Counted from the first letter of the stretch, positions 24,356 through 34,459 are shown. The stretch: 64,000 nucleotides of DNA from Scopulibacillus darangshiensis (GCF_004341035.1 NZ_SLXK01000015.1:1-64000), one strand, 5' to 3'. The notes: generated from the sequence alone by a model not told the origin. Translations and numbers: made by a program.

Positions 24356-25252
24356 ATGAAAAAAGATATATCGATAATTGGTGTACCGATGGACCTAGGA
24401 CAATCCCGCCGCGGTGTAGATATGGGACCGAGTGCGATGAGATATGCAGGAATGATTGAACGGCTTGAGTCTCTCGGCTACAATATTGACGATTGCGGGG
24501 ATATTGAAATCGGGCGTCCGGAACGTGATCATAATGGGCCAAAGTTGAAAAATTTGAAAGCGGTTGCCGAGGCGAACGAAGAGTTGGCTAAAGCCATTGA
24601 TAAAGAGATAAATAAGGAACGTTTTCCACTTGTTCTAGGCGGTGACCACAGCATTGCTATAGGCACTCTAGCAGGCGTAACAAAGCCTTATAAAAACCTT
24701 GGTGTCATCTGGTATGATGCACACGGTGATTTAAATACAGCTGAAACATCCCCATCCGGCAATATTCATGGGATGCCGCTCGCTGTCAGCATAGGTATCG
24801 GTGACTCGGCGTTGACTAATATCGCCGGTTTTGGGCCGAAAGTTAAACCTGAAAATATTGTAATAATAGGTGCGCGTTCTTTAGATAAAGGAGAACGTGA
24901 ATTGATCAAAGAAAAGGGTATTAAAGTTTACACAATGCATGAAATCGACCGTCTTGGCATGACACAGGTAATGAATGAGGCAATAGCTTACCTTAATGAG
25001 CGGACTGACGGTGTTCACCTAAGTCTTGATTTAGATGGTTTGGACCCGACTGACGCCCCTGGTGTAGGGACCCCGGTAAACGGCGGTATTTCTTTTAGAG
25101 AAAGTCATTTAGCCATGGAAATGCTCGCCGAAGCGGGCATCCTGACCTCAGCGGAATTCGTTGAAGTGAATCCGATATTGGATGATAAAAATAAAACGGC
25201 CACAGTGGCGGTTGATTTGGCGGGATCACTTTTTGGTGAAAAGCTGCTTTAA
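24356..25252 (+). CDS. rocF: Arginase
   Basis: 298 residues, ATG after AAGGAGGCTGCAAGAT. Hydrolyses arginine to ornithine and urea. Manganese-binding motifs are all present: GGDHSIAIG (about 97-105), WYDAHGDLN (about 123-131) and SLDLDGLDPTDAP (about 226-238). Length matches Bacillus RocF (296). A possible promoter is TTGTGG-N18-TAAAAT at about 24294-24323. In several Bacillus genomes arginase also sits just before the sigW-cdaA block. A terminator follows. Confidence 0.96.
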   Translation: MKKDISIIGVPMDLGQSRRGVDMGPSAMRYAGMIERLESLGYNIDDCGDIEIGRPERDHNGPKLKNLKAVAEANEELAKAIDKEINKERFPLVLGGDHSIAIGTLAGVTKPYKNLGVIWYDAHGDLNTAETSPSGNIHGMPLAVSIGIGDSALTNIAGFGPKVKPENIVIIGARSLDKGERELIKEKGIKVYTMHEIDRLGMTQVMNEAIAYLNERTDGVHLSLDLDGLDPTDAPGVGTPVNGGISFRESHLAMEMLAEAGILTSAEFVEVNPILDDKNKTATVAVDLAGSLFGEKLL

Positions 25253-25267
25253 ATAACTCCGAGGAAA

Positions 25268-25300
25268 AAAGAGCACGGTTTAATTAACCCGTGCTCTTTC
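25268..25300. terminator. Bidirectional terminator, rocF / Spo0E-like gene
   Basis: AAAGAGCACGG pairs with CCGTGCTCTTT. A run precedes and T residues follow, so it can serve both convergent genes. Its arms lie within the last codons of the minus-strand gene. Confidence 0.8.
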
Positions 25301-25444
25301 AAATTGCTCAAATTGATTTAATAATCGATCAAGGTAGCTGCTTAAATTTATGACCTGCTCAGAACAAAGCGGATATTGTTCCGCTGCTGAGAATAAATGG
25401 TGTCTGGCATTTTCAATTTCATTGATCAGCTGGGTTTTGTCCAC
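25280..25444 (-). CDS. Spo0E-like aspartyl phosphatase
   Basis: 54 residues from GTG (CAC at 25442-25444 on the plus strand), 7 bases after GGAGGGG. VDKTQLINEIENARHHL, then LSSYLDRLLNQF: two antiparallel helices with the S-x-x-LD signature of Spo0E/YnzD/YisI-type proteins that dephosphorylate Spo0A-P and delay sporulation. It is convergent with rocF, and its end is embedded in the shared terminator. Too short for many gene finders. Confidence 0.8.
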   Translation of the reverse strand: MDKTQLINEIENARHHLFSAAEQYPLCSEQVINLSSYLDRLLNQFEQFERARVN

Positions 25445-25585
25445 CCGGGTCCCCTCCGAAATAGATTTATCTTCATCATACCCGAATTAACAATGCCTAA
25501 ACCACTTTGCCCTCGAAGATAGAAAAAAATCAGGGATTTTTCCAAAAATATACCAAACTTCCTTTAAAATTTGCTAAAATTATTT

Positions 25586-25612
25586 TGAAACCTTAAACGA
25601 TATGCTTTCGTA
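25586..25612 (+). promoter_or_regulatory. Sigma-W autoregulatory promoter
   Basis: TGAAAC (25586-25591), 17-bp spacer, CGTA (25609-25612), matching the sigma-W consensus (TGAAAC-N16/17-CGTA). The start of sigW is 30 bp downstream. Confidence 0.8.
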
Positions 25613-25642
25613 TATATAACTGCCACAAAAGAGAGGCTTACT

Positions 25643-26206
25643 ATGGATCAAAAGGTGAAAAAAATAATAACAAAGGTAAGAAAAGGGGATCATCAGGCAT
25701 TTGCTGAACTTGTAAACCTGTATAAGACCCAAGTTTACAATATATGCTTGCGTTTGGTCCGTATCCCGCAGGAAGCAGAGGACTTGGCTCAGGAGGCTTT
25801 TATTAGAGCTTATACGAATATTGATAAGTACGAAATTGACCGGAAATTTTCAACGTGGTTATTTCGGATTGCGACCAATTTGTCTATTGATTATTTGCGT
25901 AAAAAGAAGCCAAGCGCTTATCTTGATGCTGAGATCCCAGGGACGGACGGATTTACGATGTACACACAACTCGCTTCAGAAGAACCTTTGCCCGAAGACC
26001 TTGTTCTGGAATATGAGACACAGGAATGGGTGCAGCGGGAAATTGAAGAACTCCCGGCTAAATATCGGTCAGCAATTGTTCTAAAATACATCCAAGATCT
26101 TAGCCTAAAAGAAATCAGTGACATTCTTGATATACCTGTTGCCACTGTGAAGACGAGAATACATCGAGGGCGGGAAGCGCTGAGAAAACGTTTGCGCCAT
26201 GTATAA
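25643..26206 (+). CDS. sigW: ECF RNA polymerase sigma factor SigW
   Basis: 187 residues, same length as B. subtilis SigW. Sigma region 2 (AEDLAQEAFIRAYTNIDKYEIDRKFSTWLFRIATNLSIDYLR) and region 4 (LPAKYRSAIVLKYIQDLSLKEISDILDIPVATVKTRIHRGR) are clear. It directs the cell-envelope stress regulon against antimicrobial peptides and cell-wall antibiotics. It is followed by its anti-sigma gene rsiW and preceded by a sigma-W promoter. Confidence 0.97.
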   Translation: MDQKVKKIITKVRKGDHQAFAELVNLYKTQVYNICLRLVRIPQEAEDLAQEAFIRAYTNIDKYEIDRKFSTWLFRIATNLSIDYLRKKKPSAYLDAEIPGTDGFTMYTQLASEEPLPEDLVLEYETQEWVQREIEELPAKYRSAIVLKYIQDLSLKEISDILDIPVATVKTRIHRGREALRKRLRHV

Positions 26207-26218
26207 GAGGTGAAATTC

Positions 26219-26848
26219 ATGGCTTGTTTAAAAGAAATGGTCCAGATTATGTATAAGGTTCTGGACCAGGAAGCCACAGAAGTTGAAGAAAGAGAATTCT
26301 TTGACCATATAAATACCTGCAGTACATGCAGGGAGCATTTTCTTGAGTTAAAACAAACAGAATCACTAGTAAAAGGGCTTGAGACCAAGGAACCGTCGGA
26401 AGGGTTTACTCAAGCTGTTATGGCCAAGCTTCCTCAACCTCATAAGAAGAGCAGGAGGCCGGCGAAGGTGTGGATGAGGCATCATCCTATTATAACAGCG
26501 GCGGCATGCTTCATAATTTTAATGTCAGGTTATCTCTTTTCATTATGGAATCAGGATTCTTTTAATGCGGTTGTACAAGGCAAGGGACATGTTCAGTATG
26601 ATGGTCATACAGTTATTGTTCCAAAAGGAGAGGTTATTAAAGGTGACCTCATTGTTAAGAATGGCAAGGTGAAAATTGAGGGCAAGGTTCAAGGGGATGT
26701 AGTGCTCGTTAATAGTGAATCATTGCTGGCATCGGCAGGCCACGTCACTGGTGATATTGAGCAAGTTGACCAAATTATGGAGTGGATTTGGTATCATATC
26801 AAAAGCATCTTCACGATGTTCGCCGCCTTTGATTATGAAGGGACATAA
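26219..26848 (+). CDS. rsiW: Anti-sigma-W factor RsiW
   Basis: 209 residues from ATG 26219, 6 bases after AGAGGTG (GTG 26210 is less likely). The N-terminal zinc anti-sigma domain has HINTCSTCREH (HxxxCxxC). One membrane helix (about 96-115, PIITAAACFIILMSGYLFSLW) and an extracytoplasmic beta-rich domain with a bactofilin-like repeat (IKGDLIVKNGKVKIEGKVQGDV) follow. It holds SigW inactive until cut by PrsW and RasP. The gene order sigW-rsiW is conserved. Confidence 0.95.
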   Translation: MACLKEMVQIMYKVLDQEATEVEEREFFDHINTCSTCREHFLELKQTESLVKGLETKEPSEGFTQAVMAKLPQPHKKSRRPAKVWMRHHPIITAAACFIILMSGYLFSLWNQDSFNAVVQGKGHVQYDGHTVIVPKGEVIKGDLIVKNGKVKIEGKVQGDVVLVNSESLLASAGHVTGDIEQVDQIMEWIWYHIKSIFTMFAAFDYEGT

Positions 26849-26849
26849 A

Positions 26850-26890
26850 GAAAGAGCCGTCCGGTTAAACGGAGCGGCTCTTTCCTTATG
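26850..26890 (+). terminator. Terminator of sigW-rsiW
   Basis: GAAAGAGCCG pairs with CGGCTCTTTC with further pairing inside (CCG/CGG), followed by CTTAT. Confidence 0.85.
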
Positions 26891-27114
26891 TCACCCTGAA
26901 AAATAAATAGGCATCATCGAATAGTTTATCCTGTACCCTGGCAAACCAAATGTAAAAGAATTTTCACACTCCAAATAATACAATACTTATTTGTGATATA
27001 CTTACAATGGCAATAATAGCATTTGTATTAACGATTTACTTTGGTACTATAATAAGAAAAATATGTTTAAATCGCCTTTTGGGCATACTTACAGCGATAC
27101 GGAGGATGACCGCC

Positions 27115-27936
27115 ATGTTTTCGTGGCCTGATATAAATATATTTAATTACTTAACTGATATCATTGATATACTGCTTGTCACATATGTGATCTACAAGCT
27201 TATTATGGTTATCAGAGGAACCAAAGCAGTGCAATTGGCAAAAGGGATTTTAGTTATCATCGCTGTGTGGTTCTTAAGCAAATTCTTCGGTTTGCGGACC
27301 CTTGAGTGGATGATGAACAATGCCATCTACTACGGTGTGCTGGCGATTATTATTATCTTCCAGCCGGAATTGCGGCGGGCCCTTGAACAGCTTGGCAGAG
27401 GCCGCTTTTTTTCTAGAGGAGGGATTGTCGAGGAACAGAACAAACAATCCGTTGATGCCATTGTAAAAGCGACGTCTTATATGGCAAAGCGCCGGATCGG
27501 TGCATTAATATCTGTTGAGCGTGAGACAGGGCTTAATGAATATATAGAAACCGGTATTCCGATGAAAGCTAATTTAACGTCACAGCTGTTGATTAACATT
27601 TTTATCCCAAATACGCCGCTTCATGATGGGGCAGTGATTATTAAGGAAAATGAGATAACTGCAGCTGCCTGTTATTTGCCGCTTTCCGAGAGTCCTTTTA
27701 TCTCTAAAGAGCTTGGGACGAGACACAGGGCTGCGCTTGGGGTCAGCGAGGTGACTGATAGTCTCACTGTCGTTGTTTCAGAGGAGACAGGCGGTGTATC
27801 TATGACAAGAAACGGTGAATTAATTCGCGATATCTCTGAAGAAAGACTTGAGGAGCTTTTGGAACACGAACTGTCAGCCAAAACAAAGACAAATAGTTCC
27901 TCGCGCTGGAATTGGAGAGGTAAGAATCATGGATAA
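27115..27936 (+). CDS. cdaA: Diadenylate cyclase CdaA
   Basis: 273 residues from ATG 27115, 9 bases after GGAGG; a longer frame from 27007 lacks a ribosome binding site, and 273 is exactly the B. subtilis length. Three N-terminal membrane helices (about 10-80) are followed by a DisA_N/DAC domain with LHDGAVII and GTRHRAALG motifs. It makes c-di-AMP, which controls K+ and osmolyte uptake and cell-wall homeostasis. It overlaps cdaR by 8 bases in the cdaA-cdaR-glmM operon. Confidence 0.97.
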   Translation: MFSWPDINIFNYLTDIIDILLVTYVIYKLIMVIRGTKAVQLAKGILVIIAVWFLSKFFGLRTLEWMMNNAIYYGVLAIIIIFQPELRRALEQLGRGRFFSRGGIVEEQNKQSVDAIVKATSYMAKRRIGALISVERETGLNEYIETGIPMKANLTSQLLINIFIPNTPLHDGAVIIKENEITAAACYLPLSESPFISKELGTRHRAALGVSEVTDSLTVVVSEETGGVSMTRNGELIRDISEERLEELLEHELSAKTKTNSSSRWNWRGKNHG

Positions 27937-29311
27937 ATTATTTAAAAGCAAATGGTTTGTCAAAATCATTTCCTTTCTCATCGCTCTAATGTTATATACT
28001 GTAGTATCTTCTGGTCAGCCGCCTTCACATAACCAAGGTGATTTAACTGTAAGCGGTGATCAGACTGATACGGTGACCGAGAATCTCAAGGTAAATATCG
28101 ATCAGAATAAATATATAGTTTCAGATGTACCTGATACTGTTAAAATTAAAATGGAAGGCCAAAAGGATCTTCTTTTAAAGGCTAAATTATTAAAGTCGCG
28201 GTCAGCTTATATTAACCTTGAAAATAAGGGCCCCGGAACCTATACAGTTAAAGTGCAGACAGATGGGATTCCTAATGGTGTAAAAGCAACACCAATCCCA
28301 TCGACAGTAACTGTAAGGGTTCAAAAGAAGGTAACCGAACCGGTGCATGCGAGTGTTGATCTTGTGAACCAAGGCAAGATTGCTGACGGATATGAAATCG
28401 GCGATCCCGTCATTGACCCGGATACAGTTAATGTTACCGGCGGCAATGATGTCATTGATTCAATTGCCTATGTAAAAGGGGTTTTGGATGTCAAGAATGC
28501 CGATGACACTATTGAACAAAGTGTGACGCTGAATGCCTACGACGGTGATGGCAATCAATTGAACAATGTGCAAATCAACCCGGGCAGCGTGAATGTGACG
28601 GTACCGCTAACCAAGGTAGCTAAGGAAGTCCCTGTTAAAGTCAAAACCGTAGGAACACCTGCGGATGGCGTGAAAATAGACAATGTTGATGTCAGTCCTG
28701 CGAATGTAACCATATATGGAAGTCCTGATGTTCTTAGCAGCATCGACAAAATAGACGGTCTGACAGTTCCGGTAGATGGTTTGAAGGATGATAAGACGTT
28801 TGATGTGAATGTCCCCTTGCCTGATGGCGCGGAGAAGGCAGAGCCGGATACCGTATCTGTTAAGGTAAGTGTAAAGAAAGATTCTTCAAAGAAGTCTAAG
28901 CAAGATTCTAATAAGAAGCCGAATGAATCATCTGATAAAAATAATGAATCAACAGATGACACAGCAAAGGATAACAACAACTCATCGGAAACAGCAACGA
29001 AAGAGACAACAAAGCAATTTAAGGATATACCAATTGACGTTAAGGGAATTGATGAGGATAAGCAGTCGCTGACTTTTCTTGACCCGAAGAACCAGTCCAT
29101 TGATCTTACACTTACTGGAGCAGAGGATGACATGAAACAAGTGAGCGCAACTGATGTCGGTGCTTCAATCGATGTTCAAGGACTGGAAAACGGTGAGCAT
29201 CGTGTCCCTATTAAGCTTATATATCCGGACGGATTTAAGGGAGAGACGGAGCAGGCATATGCAAAAATTGAACTCAAGGAATCATCTTCGAAACAAACAG
29301 CAACATCATGA
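27929..29311 (+). CDS. cdaR: CdaA regulator CdaR (YbbR-domain protein)
   Basis: 460 residues from ATG 27929, 8 bases after GGAGAGG. An N-terminal membrane helix (SKWFVKIISFLIALMLYTVV) and extracellular YbbR repeats (about 50-320) follow. A low-complexity Ser/Lys/Asn/Asp linker (about 325-375) leads to a last YbbR-like domain. CdaR binds CdaA and modulates c-di-AMP synthesis. The start codon lies within cdaA, indicating coupling. Confidence 0.95.
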   Translation: MDKLFKSKWFVKIISFLIALMLYTVVSSGQPPSHNQGDLTVSGDQTDTVTENLKVNIDQNKYIVSDVPDTVKIKMEGQKDLLLKAKLLKSRSAYINLENKGPGTYTVKVQTDGIPNGVKATPIPSTVTVRVQKKVTEPVHASVDLVNQGKIADGYEIGDPVIDPDTVNVTGGNDVIDSIAYVKGVLDVKNADDTIEQSVTLNAYDGDGNQLNNVQINPGSVNVTVPLTKVAKEVPVKVKTVGTPADGVKIDNVDVSPANVTIYGSPDVLSSIDKIDGLTVPVDGLKDDKTFDVNVPLPDGAEKAEPDTVSVKVSVKKDSSKKSKQDSNKKPNESSDKNNESTDDTAKDNNNSSETATKETTKQFKDIPIDVKGIDEDKQSLTFLDPKNQSIDLTLTGAEDDMKQVSATDVGASIDVQGLENGEHRVPIKLIYPDGFKGETEQAYAKIELKESSSKQTATS

Positions 29312-29350
29312 CGGTATATGATACATGGTCTGATTAAGGAGCGATAAATA

Positions 29351-30709
29351 ATGGGAAAGTATTTTGGAACAGATGGGGTAAGAGGTATTGCTAATACAGA
29401 GCTTACTCCGGAATTGGCTTTTAAATTAGGACGGTTCGGCGGCTATATTTTAACGAAAGAAACCGAACGCCCGAAGGTCCTTGTAGGGAGAGACACCCGA
29501 ATTTCCGGCTTTATGCTGGAGGGTGCCCTTGTGGCAGGTTTGTTGTCAACCGGAGCTGAAGTGATGCGTCTGGGTGTCATCTCAACACCGGGCGTTGCTT
29601 ATCTGACCAAAGCAATGGGTGCTGGGGCAAGTGTTATGATATCAGCTTCTCATAATCCCGTTGCTGATAATGGAATTAAATTTTTTGGGAGCGATGGCTT
29701 CAAACTTAGCGATGAGCAAGAAGCAGAAATTGAAAGCTTGCTTGATAAAGATAATGACGATCTGCCTCGTCCTACGGGTGCAGATATTGGAGTTGTGAAC
29801 GATTATTTCGAAGGCGGTCAGAAATATCTGCAGTTTCTTAAGCAGACTGTGCAAGAAGATGATTTTGCCGGTATTAGAGCGGTGCTGGATTGTGCGCATG
29901 GGGCAACATCGTCGCTCGCTCCGCATTTGTTTGCTGATCTTGAAGCGGAAATCGCGACGATCGGAACATCGCCAAATGGCACGAATATTAATGATGGTGT
30001 CGGCTCCACCCATCCGGAAGCTCTTGTTGAACTCGTTAAAGAGAAGAAGGCAGATGTCGGACTCGCCTTTGATGGTGATGGTGACCGGCTGATAGCTGTT
30101 GACGAAAACGGCCAAATTATCGACGGCGATCAAATTATGTACATTTGCGCTAAGTATTTGAAGTCTGAAGGCCAGCTTAAAGACAATACCCTTGTGACAA
30201 CAGTCATGAGTAATTTGGGGCTTTATAAAGCGCTTGAACAAGCGGGGGTTGCCACGAAGCAAACAGCTGTCGGTGACCGCTATGTCATGGAAGAAATGAG
30301 AAAAGGTGATTATTCACTAGGCGGCGAGCAATCAGGCCACATCATTTTCCTCGATCATATTACAACAGGTGATGGCATGCTGTCCGCCCTTCAGCTTGTC
30401 AATATCATGAAGGCAACAGGCAAGAAGCTGTCAGAACTCGCAGCAGACATGCAAAAATTCCCGCAAACACTTGTGAACGTGAAAGTGACGGATAAGTACC
30501 ATGTGACAGAAAACAGCCGTGTTGCCGAAGTGATCAAAGAGGTTGAAAACGAGATGGCCGGCCAAGGGAGAATTCTTGTCAGACCATCAGGAACTGAACC
30601 GCTAGTCAGGATTATGGGGGAAGCGCAGACTGAGGAAGAATGCGCCCGCTATGTTAGAAAAATAGTTGATGTTGTTCAAGATGAAATGGGTATGAAAACA
30701 GACGCTTGA
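29351..30709 (+). CDS. glmM: Phosphoglucosamine mutase
   Basis: 452 residues, ATG after AAGGAGCGATAAATA. Converts glucosamine-6-phosphate to glucosamine-1-phosphate for peptidoglycan precursors. Phosphoserine loop ISASHNP (S100), metal loop DGDGDR (about 240), and sugar/phosphate-binding [10 protein letters not shown] near the C-terminus. In B. subtilis GlmM also binds and inhibits CdaA, which fits the operon. Confidence 0.97.
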   Translation: MGKYFGTDGVRGIANTELTPELAFKLGRFGGYILTKETERPKVLVGRDTRISGFMLEGALVAGLLSTGAEVMRLGVISTPGVAYLTKAMGAGASVMISASHNPVADNGIKFFGSDGFKLSDEQEAEIESLLDKDNDDLPRPTGADIGVVNDYFEGGQKYLQFLKQTVQEDDFAGIRAVLDCAHGATSSLAPHLFADLEAEIATIGTSPNGTNINDGVGSTHPEALVELVKEKKADVGLAFDGDGDRLIAVDENGQIIDGDQIMYICAKYLKSEGQLKDNTLVTTVMSNLGLYKALEQAGVATKQTAVGDRYVMEEMRKGDYSLGGEQSGHIIFLDHITTGDGMLSALQLVNIMKATGKKLSELAADMQKFPQTLVNVKVTDKYHVTENSRVAEVIKEVENEMAGQGRILVRPSGTEPLVRIMGEAQTEEECARYVRKIVDVVQDEMGMKTDA

Positions 30710-30935
30710 GCACTGAACAACATAGGATATAAGAATAATATGCATGATGGGAACCAATATAAGCCTATCATGCATATGTCTGTTATTAGATGGCGAGGCT
30801 GCCATACAATTTTCCGCATTTTAAGGCACACCATTTTTAGAAAAAGATTGACTTTGTCTCTGCCATTTTATAAAATCTAATAGACTTTAGTCAAAAAGGG
30901 AAAGGTGGGACGAAAGCTTTTAAGGCAAGACCAAA
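30710..30935 (+). promoter_or_regulatory. Upstream region of glmS ribozyme
   Basis: About 225 bp without a gene. TTGACT at 30848-30853 followed by an AT-rich segment with TATAAA (30868-30873) is a possible promoter for the glmS transcript, although spacing is short of ideal. A hairpin at about 30743-30776 (GCATGATGGG / CCTATCATGC) can serve as the glmM terminator. Confidence 0.45.
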
Positions 30936-31085
30936 GCGCCTGAACTATTCTTGACCGGAGAAGAGAATAGTTGACGAGGAAGAGGTTGATCGAATTTTCG
31001 GCGGATACCTCTCGGGCAGACTCATAGCTCGTTAGTCTTTGCTTGAAAACAGAGGGGCGACCCTATGTACAAGAGCCATAGACAC
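30936..31085 (+). ncRNA. glmS ribozyme/riboswitch
   Basis: Conserved catalytic core: AAGCGCCTGAACTA with self-cleavage expected before G30936, the AGTTGACGAGGAAGAGGTT segment, ATCGAATTTTCGGCGGAT, and GGGGCGACCCT near the 3' end. These are hallmark parts of Bacillus glmS ribozymes. Bound glucosamine-6-phosphate triggers cleavage and lowers GlmS synthesis. It lies in the 5' leader of glmS, as expected. The 3' boundary is approximate. Confidence 0.93.
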
Positions 31086-31118
31086 CTTGAGACAACAGAT
31101 ATATTTAAACAAAAACAA

Positions 31119-31154
31119 GTGGGGTAAGATTACCCCAATGTTCTCTTACCCCAC
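31119..31154 (+). other. Hairpin between glmS ribozyme and start codon
   Basis: GTGGGGTAAGA (31119-31129) pairs with TCTTACCCCAC (31144-31154). It ends 2 bases before the AGGGGGA ribosome binding site of glmS. No T run follows, so it is not a simple terminator. It might affect mRNA stability after ribozyme cleavage or translation. Confidence 0.7.
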
Positions 31155-31170
31155 CTAGGGGGAAATTAAT

Positions 31171-32973
31171 ATGTGCGGAATCGTAGGATATATCGGAGAA
31201 AGAGATACAAAGAACATTTTACTTGATGGCTTAAGAAAGCTTGAATACCGCGGCTATGACTCGGCTGGAATTGCTGTCATGAATGTTGATGGTGTTCATG
31301 TTTTTAAAGAAAAGGGCCGGATCGCTGCACTTGATGACCATGTTGATCATAAGGTAGCTGCAACGATGGGGATTGGCCATACGCGCTGGGCAACACATGG
31401 TGAACCAACGCATTATAACGCTCACCCTCACCAAAGCGTGTCGGAACGCTTCACACTTGTGCATAACGGTGTGATTGAGAACTATGAGAAGCTGAAGCGG
31501 GAATATCTCGTTGATGCCCAGCTCCAAAGTGATACGGATACGGAGGTTGTTGTTCAACTAATTGAAACCTTTGTTCAGAAAGGCTCAGCTGTTGAAGAAG
31601 CTTTCCGTCACACATTATCACTATTGCATGGTTCGTATGCCATTGCTCTCATTGATAATCAAGACAGCAACACGATTTATGTCGGCAAAAACAAAAGTCC
31701 GCTGCTTGTTGGATTAGGCAACGGTTTTAATGTTATTGCAAGCGATGCGATGGCCATGATCAAAGAGACAGATCAATTCGTCGAACTAATGGATGAAGAG
31801 ATCGTGATCGTCAGGCGTGACAGCTATGTGATTAAGAATCTAGAAGGCAACATTCAAGTTCGTGCGCCATACACGGCTGAACTCGATGCCAGTGATATCG
31901 AGAAGGGCACTTATCCGCATTACATGCTGAAGGAAGTCGATGAACAGCCTGCCGTCATGCGCAAGATCATTATGGAGTACCAGAATGAGGATGGCGACAT
32001 TAAGCTCGATAGCAGCATCCGCGAGGCGATAAGTGAGTCTGATCGTCTATATATCATAGCCTGCGGCACTAGCTATCATGCAGGTCTTGTCGGCAAACAG
32101 ATGCTTGAAAAGATCGCTGAAGTTCCGACTGAGGTTCACATTGCCAGCGAATTTTCTTACAATATGCCGTTGCTTTCTAAGAATCCTTTGTTCATCTTTA
32201 TTTCGCAAAGCGGGGAAACAGCTGACAGCCGTTCGGTCCTTGTTCACATTAAGAAGCTTGGGCATCGTTCATTGACGCTGACTAACGTTGGCGGTTCAAC
32301 GCTTTCCCGTGAAGCGGACCATACTTTGCTCTTGCACGCGGGTCCAGAGATCGCCGTTGCTTCGACAAAGGCGTATACAGCGCAAATCGCTGTCTTATCA
32401 CTTTTGGCTGTCGACACAGCAAAAGCCAAAGGGATTACGCTCGGCTTTGATCCTATCCAAGAACTGAGTCTTGCCGCGCAGGCAATGGAAGTGCTTGTTG
32501 ACCAAAAGGACATCATGGAAAACATCGCCCGCGATTATCTGGCCGTGACCCGGAACTGCTTCTTCATCGGCCGCGGTGTTGATTACTATGTCTGTCTTGA
32601 AGCGGCGCTGAAGCTGAAGGAGATTTCCTATATCCAGGCTGAAGGCTTTGCCGGCGGTGAACTCAAACACGGCACGATCGCCTTGATCGAAGAAGGCACA
32701 CCAGTTATCGCCATCGCGACACAAGCACATGTCAACGGCAGCATCCGCAGCAATCTTAAAGAAGTCGCTTCCCGCGGCGCCCACACATGCATCATCAGCA
32801 TGGATGGCCTGAACGACGCAAGCGACCAAATCGTATTGCCAGAGGTACACGAATACCTCACACCACTTGTTTCTGTTGTACCAATGCAACTGCTCGCATA
32901 CTACGCCGCCCTGCACCGCGGCTGTGACGTCGATAAGCCAAGGAATCTGGCTAAGAGCGTTACTGTGGAGTAG
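31171..32973 (+). CDS. glmS: Glutamine-fructose-6-phosphate aminotransferase (isomerising)
   Basis: 600 residues, same length as B. subtilis GlmS. The N-terminal class II glutamine amidotransferase domain has catalytic Cys2 (MCGIVGYIG), RWATHGEPT and HNGVIENY. Two SIS domains follow (about 285-600) with CGTSYHAG and SQSGETADS, ending [13 protein letters not shown]. It makes glucosamine-6-phosphate, the first step to UDP-GlcNAc. It is controlled by the ribozyme in its leader. Confidence 0.98.
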   Translation: MCGIVGYIGERDTKNILLDGLRKLEYRGYDSAGIAVMNVDGVHVFKEKGRIAALDDHVDHKVAATMGIGHTRWATHGEPTHYNAHPHQSVSERFTLVHNGVIENYEKLKREYLVDAQLQSDTDTEVVVQLIETFVQKGSAVEEAFRHTLSLLHGSYAIALIDNQDSNTIYVGKNKSPLLVGLGNGFNVIASDAMAMIKETDQFVELMDEEIVIVRRDSYVIKNLEGNIQVRAPYTAELDASDIEKGTYPHYMLKEVDEQPAVMRKIIMEYQNEDGDIKLDSSIREAISESDRLYIIACGTSYHAGLVGKQMLEKIAEVPTEVHIASEFSYNMPLLSKNPLFIFISQSGETADSRSVLVHIKKLGHRSLTLTNVGGSTLSREADHTLLLHAGPEIAVASTKAYTAQIAVLSLLAVDTAKAKGITLGFDPIQELSLAAQAMEVLVDQKDIMENIARDYLAVTRNCFFIGRGVDYYVCLEAALKLKEISYIQAEGFAGGELKHGTIALIEEGTPVIAIATQAHVNGSIRSNLKEVASRGAHTCIISMDGLNDASDQIVLPEVHEYLTPLVSVVPMQLLAYYAALHRGCDVDKPRNLAKSVTVE

Positions 32974-33049
32974 GGGAGAGCGTGGGGGATGATTGTTTTT
33001 GTGGCTTTGAAATAAAGTCACGATGTTTATAAAAAAGATGCGAGGTTTT

Positions 33050-33085
33050 ACCCCTTTGGATAAGATTATCTAAAGGGGTGTTTTT
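33050..33085 (+). terminator. Terminator of glmS
   Basis: ACCCCTTT pairs with AAAGGGGT (inner GATAA/TTATC pairs too), followed by GTTTTTGTG. Confidence 0.88.
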
Positions 33086-33301
33086 GTGTCCACAAGAAAA
33101 AGAACATCCACAGCGGGTAAATGGATTAAAGAGGGTCGAGGAACTGGCAGCGGGGCAGATTATGGATAAAATATCCAATCTAAATGAACGGAAGACCAGT
33201 GTTTTATGGAACAACCTCAAATATTTGTCCAACAACCGCAAAATTCGCACATTTACGTGCTATAATGTCAGAAAACGACAGGATAGGGGCGGGTTTCGAT
33301 T

Positions 33302-34444
33302 ATGCTGATAAAACACTGGTTATTGTATTTTTTCATATGCATCGCAGGTTTGACCGGATTTGTTTTCACCCAATCTTTCCATTCGGATACACATTCTGTA
33401 AAAACGACGGCGAAAAGTCAACCGGATCGGCAACCCAATCACTACAAGACATCCGCAACACTTGCAGCTGTTGGTGATGTGCTGATACATGATCGTGTTT
33501 ACAACAAGGCAAAGGCCGATGATGGCTATGACTTCAAACCAATGCTTGAAGCAGTTAAACCTTATATTCAACAGGCGGATATCTCAGTTGCAAACTCTGA
33601 ATCCATCATTGGCGGAAGCGACATCGGCGTTTCGACTTATCCGAGCTTTAACAGTCCCTACGAGGTCGGCGATGCTTTAAAAGATGCAGGATTCGATGTC
33701 GTGACCATGGCGAATAATCACACATTGGATCGGGGCATTCCGGCGATTCGAAACGCTATCCACCATTGGGACAAAATTGGCATGGTGCACACCGGAAGCT
33801 TTTTGTCAGAAAAGGACCGTGCGAAGATCCGAACGGTCACAAGCCATGACATCACTTTTTCTTTTCTGGCTTATACATATGGAACAAACGGAATTGCTAC
33901 CCCGGAAGGGAAGGACTATCTTGTCAACCGAATCAATCTTCCTCAAATGCAAAAGGATATCAAACAGGCAAAGAAAGTATCCCACGTCGTGGTCGTTTCC
34001 TTGCACTTTGGAACTGAATACGAACGCGTTCCGAACAGCAGGCAAAAAGAATTGGTTCAGAAATTAGCCGATCAAGGCGTTGATATTATTTTAGGCTGCC
34101 ATCCTCATGTTTTGCAACCCGTCCAATGGGTGACGGGGAAAGGGGGCCACAAAACCTTTGTGATCTACTCAATGGGGGACTTCTTTACAGGGCAAGATGA
34201 TGGGATATATAAAGAGGTTGGCGGGATTTTAAAGCTCCGTATTGTGAAGACAACCACAGATAACAAAGTAAGTGTGGAAGTGCGCGATCCTAAATTTATG
34301 CCAACCTGGCTTAACCCGAAAAACTATCATGTCGTGCCTTTGGCGGAAGCCGGAAAATATGGGCTCGAAAATCAGCCTGCCATTTATAAAGAGATGGCCC
34401 AGCATATGCGGAGCCTACTACCTGGGCTTGAATTTAAGAGTTAA
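33302..34444 (+). CDS. CapA-family metallophosphatase-like protein
   Basis: 380 residues, ATG after ATAGGGGCGGGTTTCGATT. One N-terminal membrane anchor (LLYFFICIAGLTGFVF). The CapA fold shows AAVGDVLIHD, VANSESIIGG, MANNHTLDRG and GCHPHVLQPVQW, the metal-site motifs of CapA/PgsA proteins linked to poly-gamma-glutamate. No pgsBC genes adjoin it, and the next gene is NagZ, so a cell-wall role is possible. Operon with nagZ (15 bp gap). Confidence 0.88.
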   Translation: MLIKHWLLYFFICIAGLTGFVFTQSFHSDTHSVKTTAKSQPDRQPNHYKTSATLAAVGDVLIHDRVYNKAKADDGYDFKPMLEAVKPYIQQADISVANSESIIGGSDIGVSTYPSFNSPYEVGDALKDAGFDVVTMANNHTLDRGIPAIRNAIHHWDKIGMVHTGSFLSEKDRAKIRTVTSHDITFSFLAYTYGTNGIATPEGKDYLVNRINLPQMQKDIKQAKKVSHVVVVSLHFGTEYERVPNSRQKELVQKLADQGVDIILGCHPHVLQPVQWVTGKGGHKTFVIYSMGDFFTGQDDGIYKEVGGILKLRIVKTTTDNKVSVEVRDPKFMPTWLNPKNYHVVPLAEAGKYGLENQPAIYKEMAQHMRSLLPGLEFKS

Positions 34445-34459
34445 AGGAAGGACAGCATT

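Noticed and set aside
27007-27114. Longer N-terminus for CdaA
   Set aside because: No ribosome binding site; GGAGG before ATG 27115 and the exact 273-residue family length decide the start.
33078-33308. 76-codon frame after the glmS terminator
   Set aside because: Starts inside the terminator T run, overlaps the CapA gene leader, and the protein has no recognisable character.
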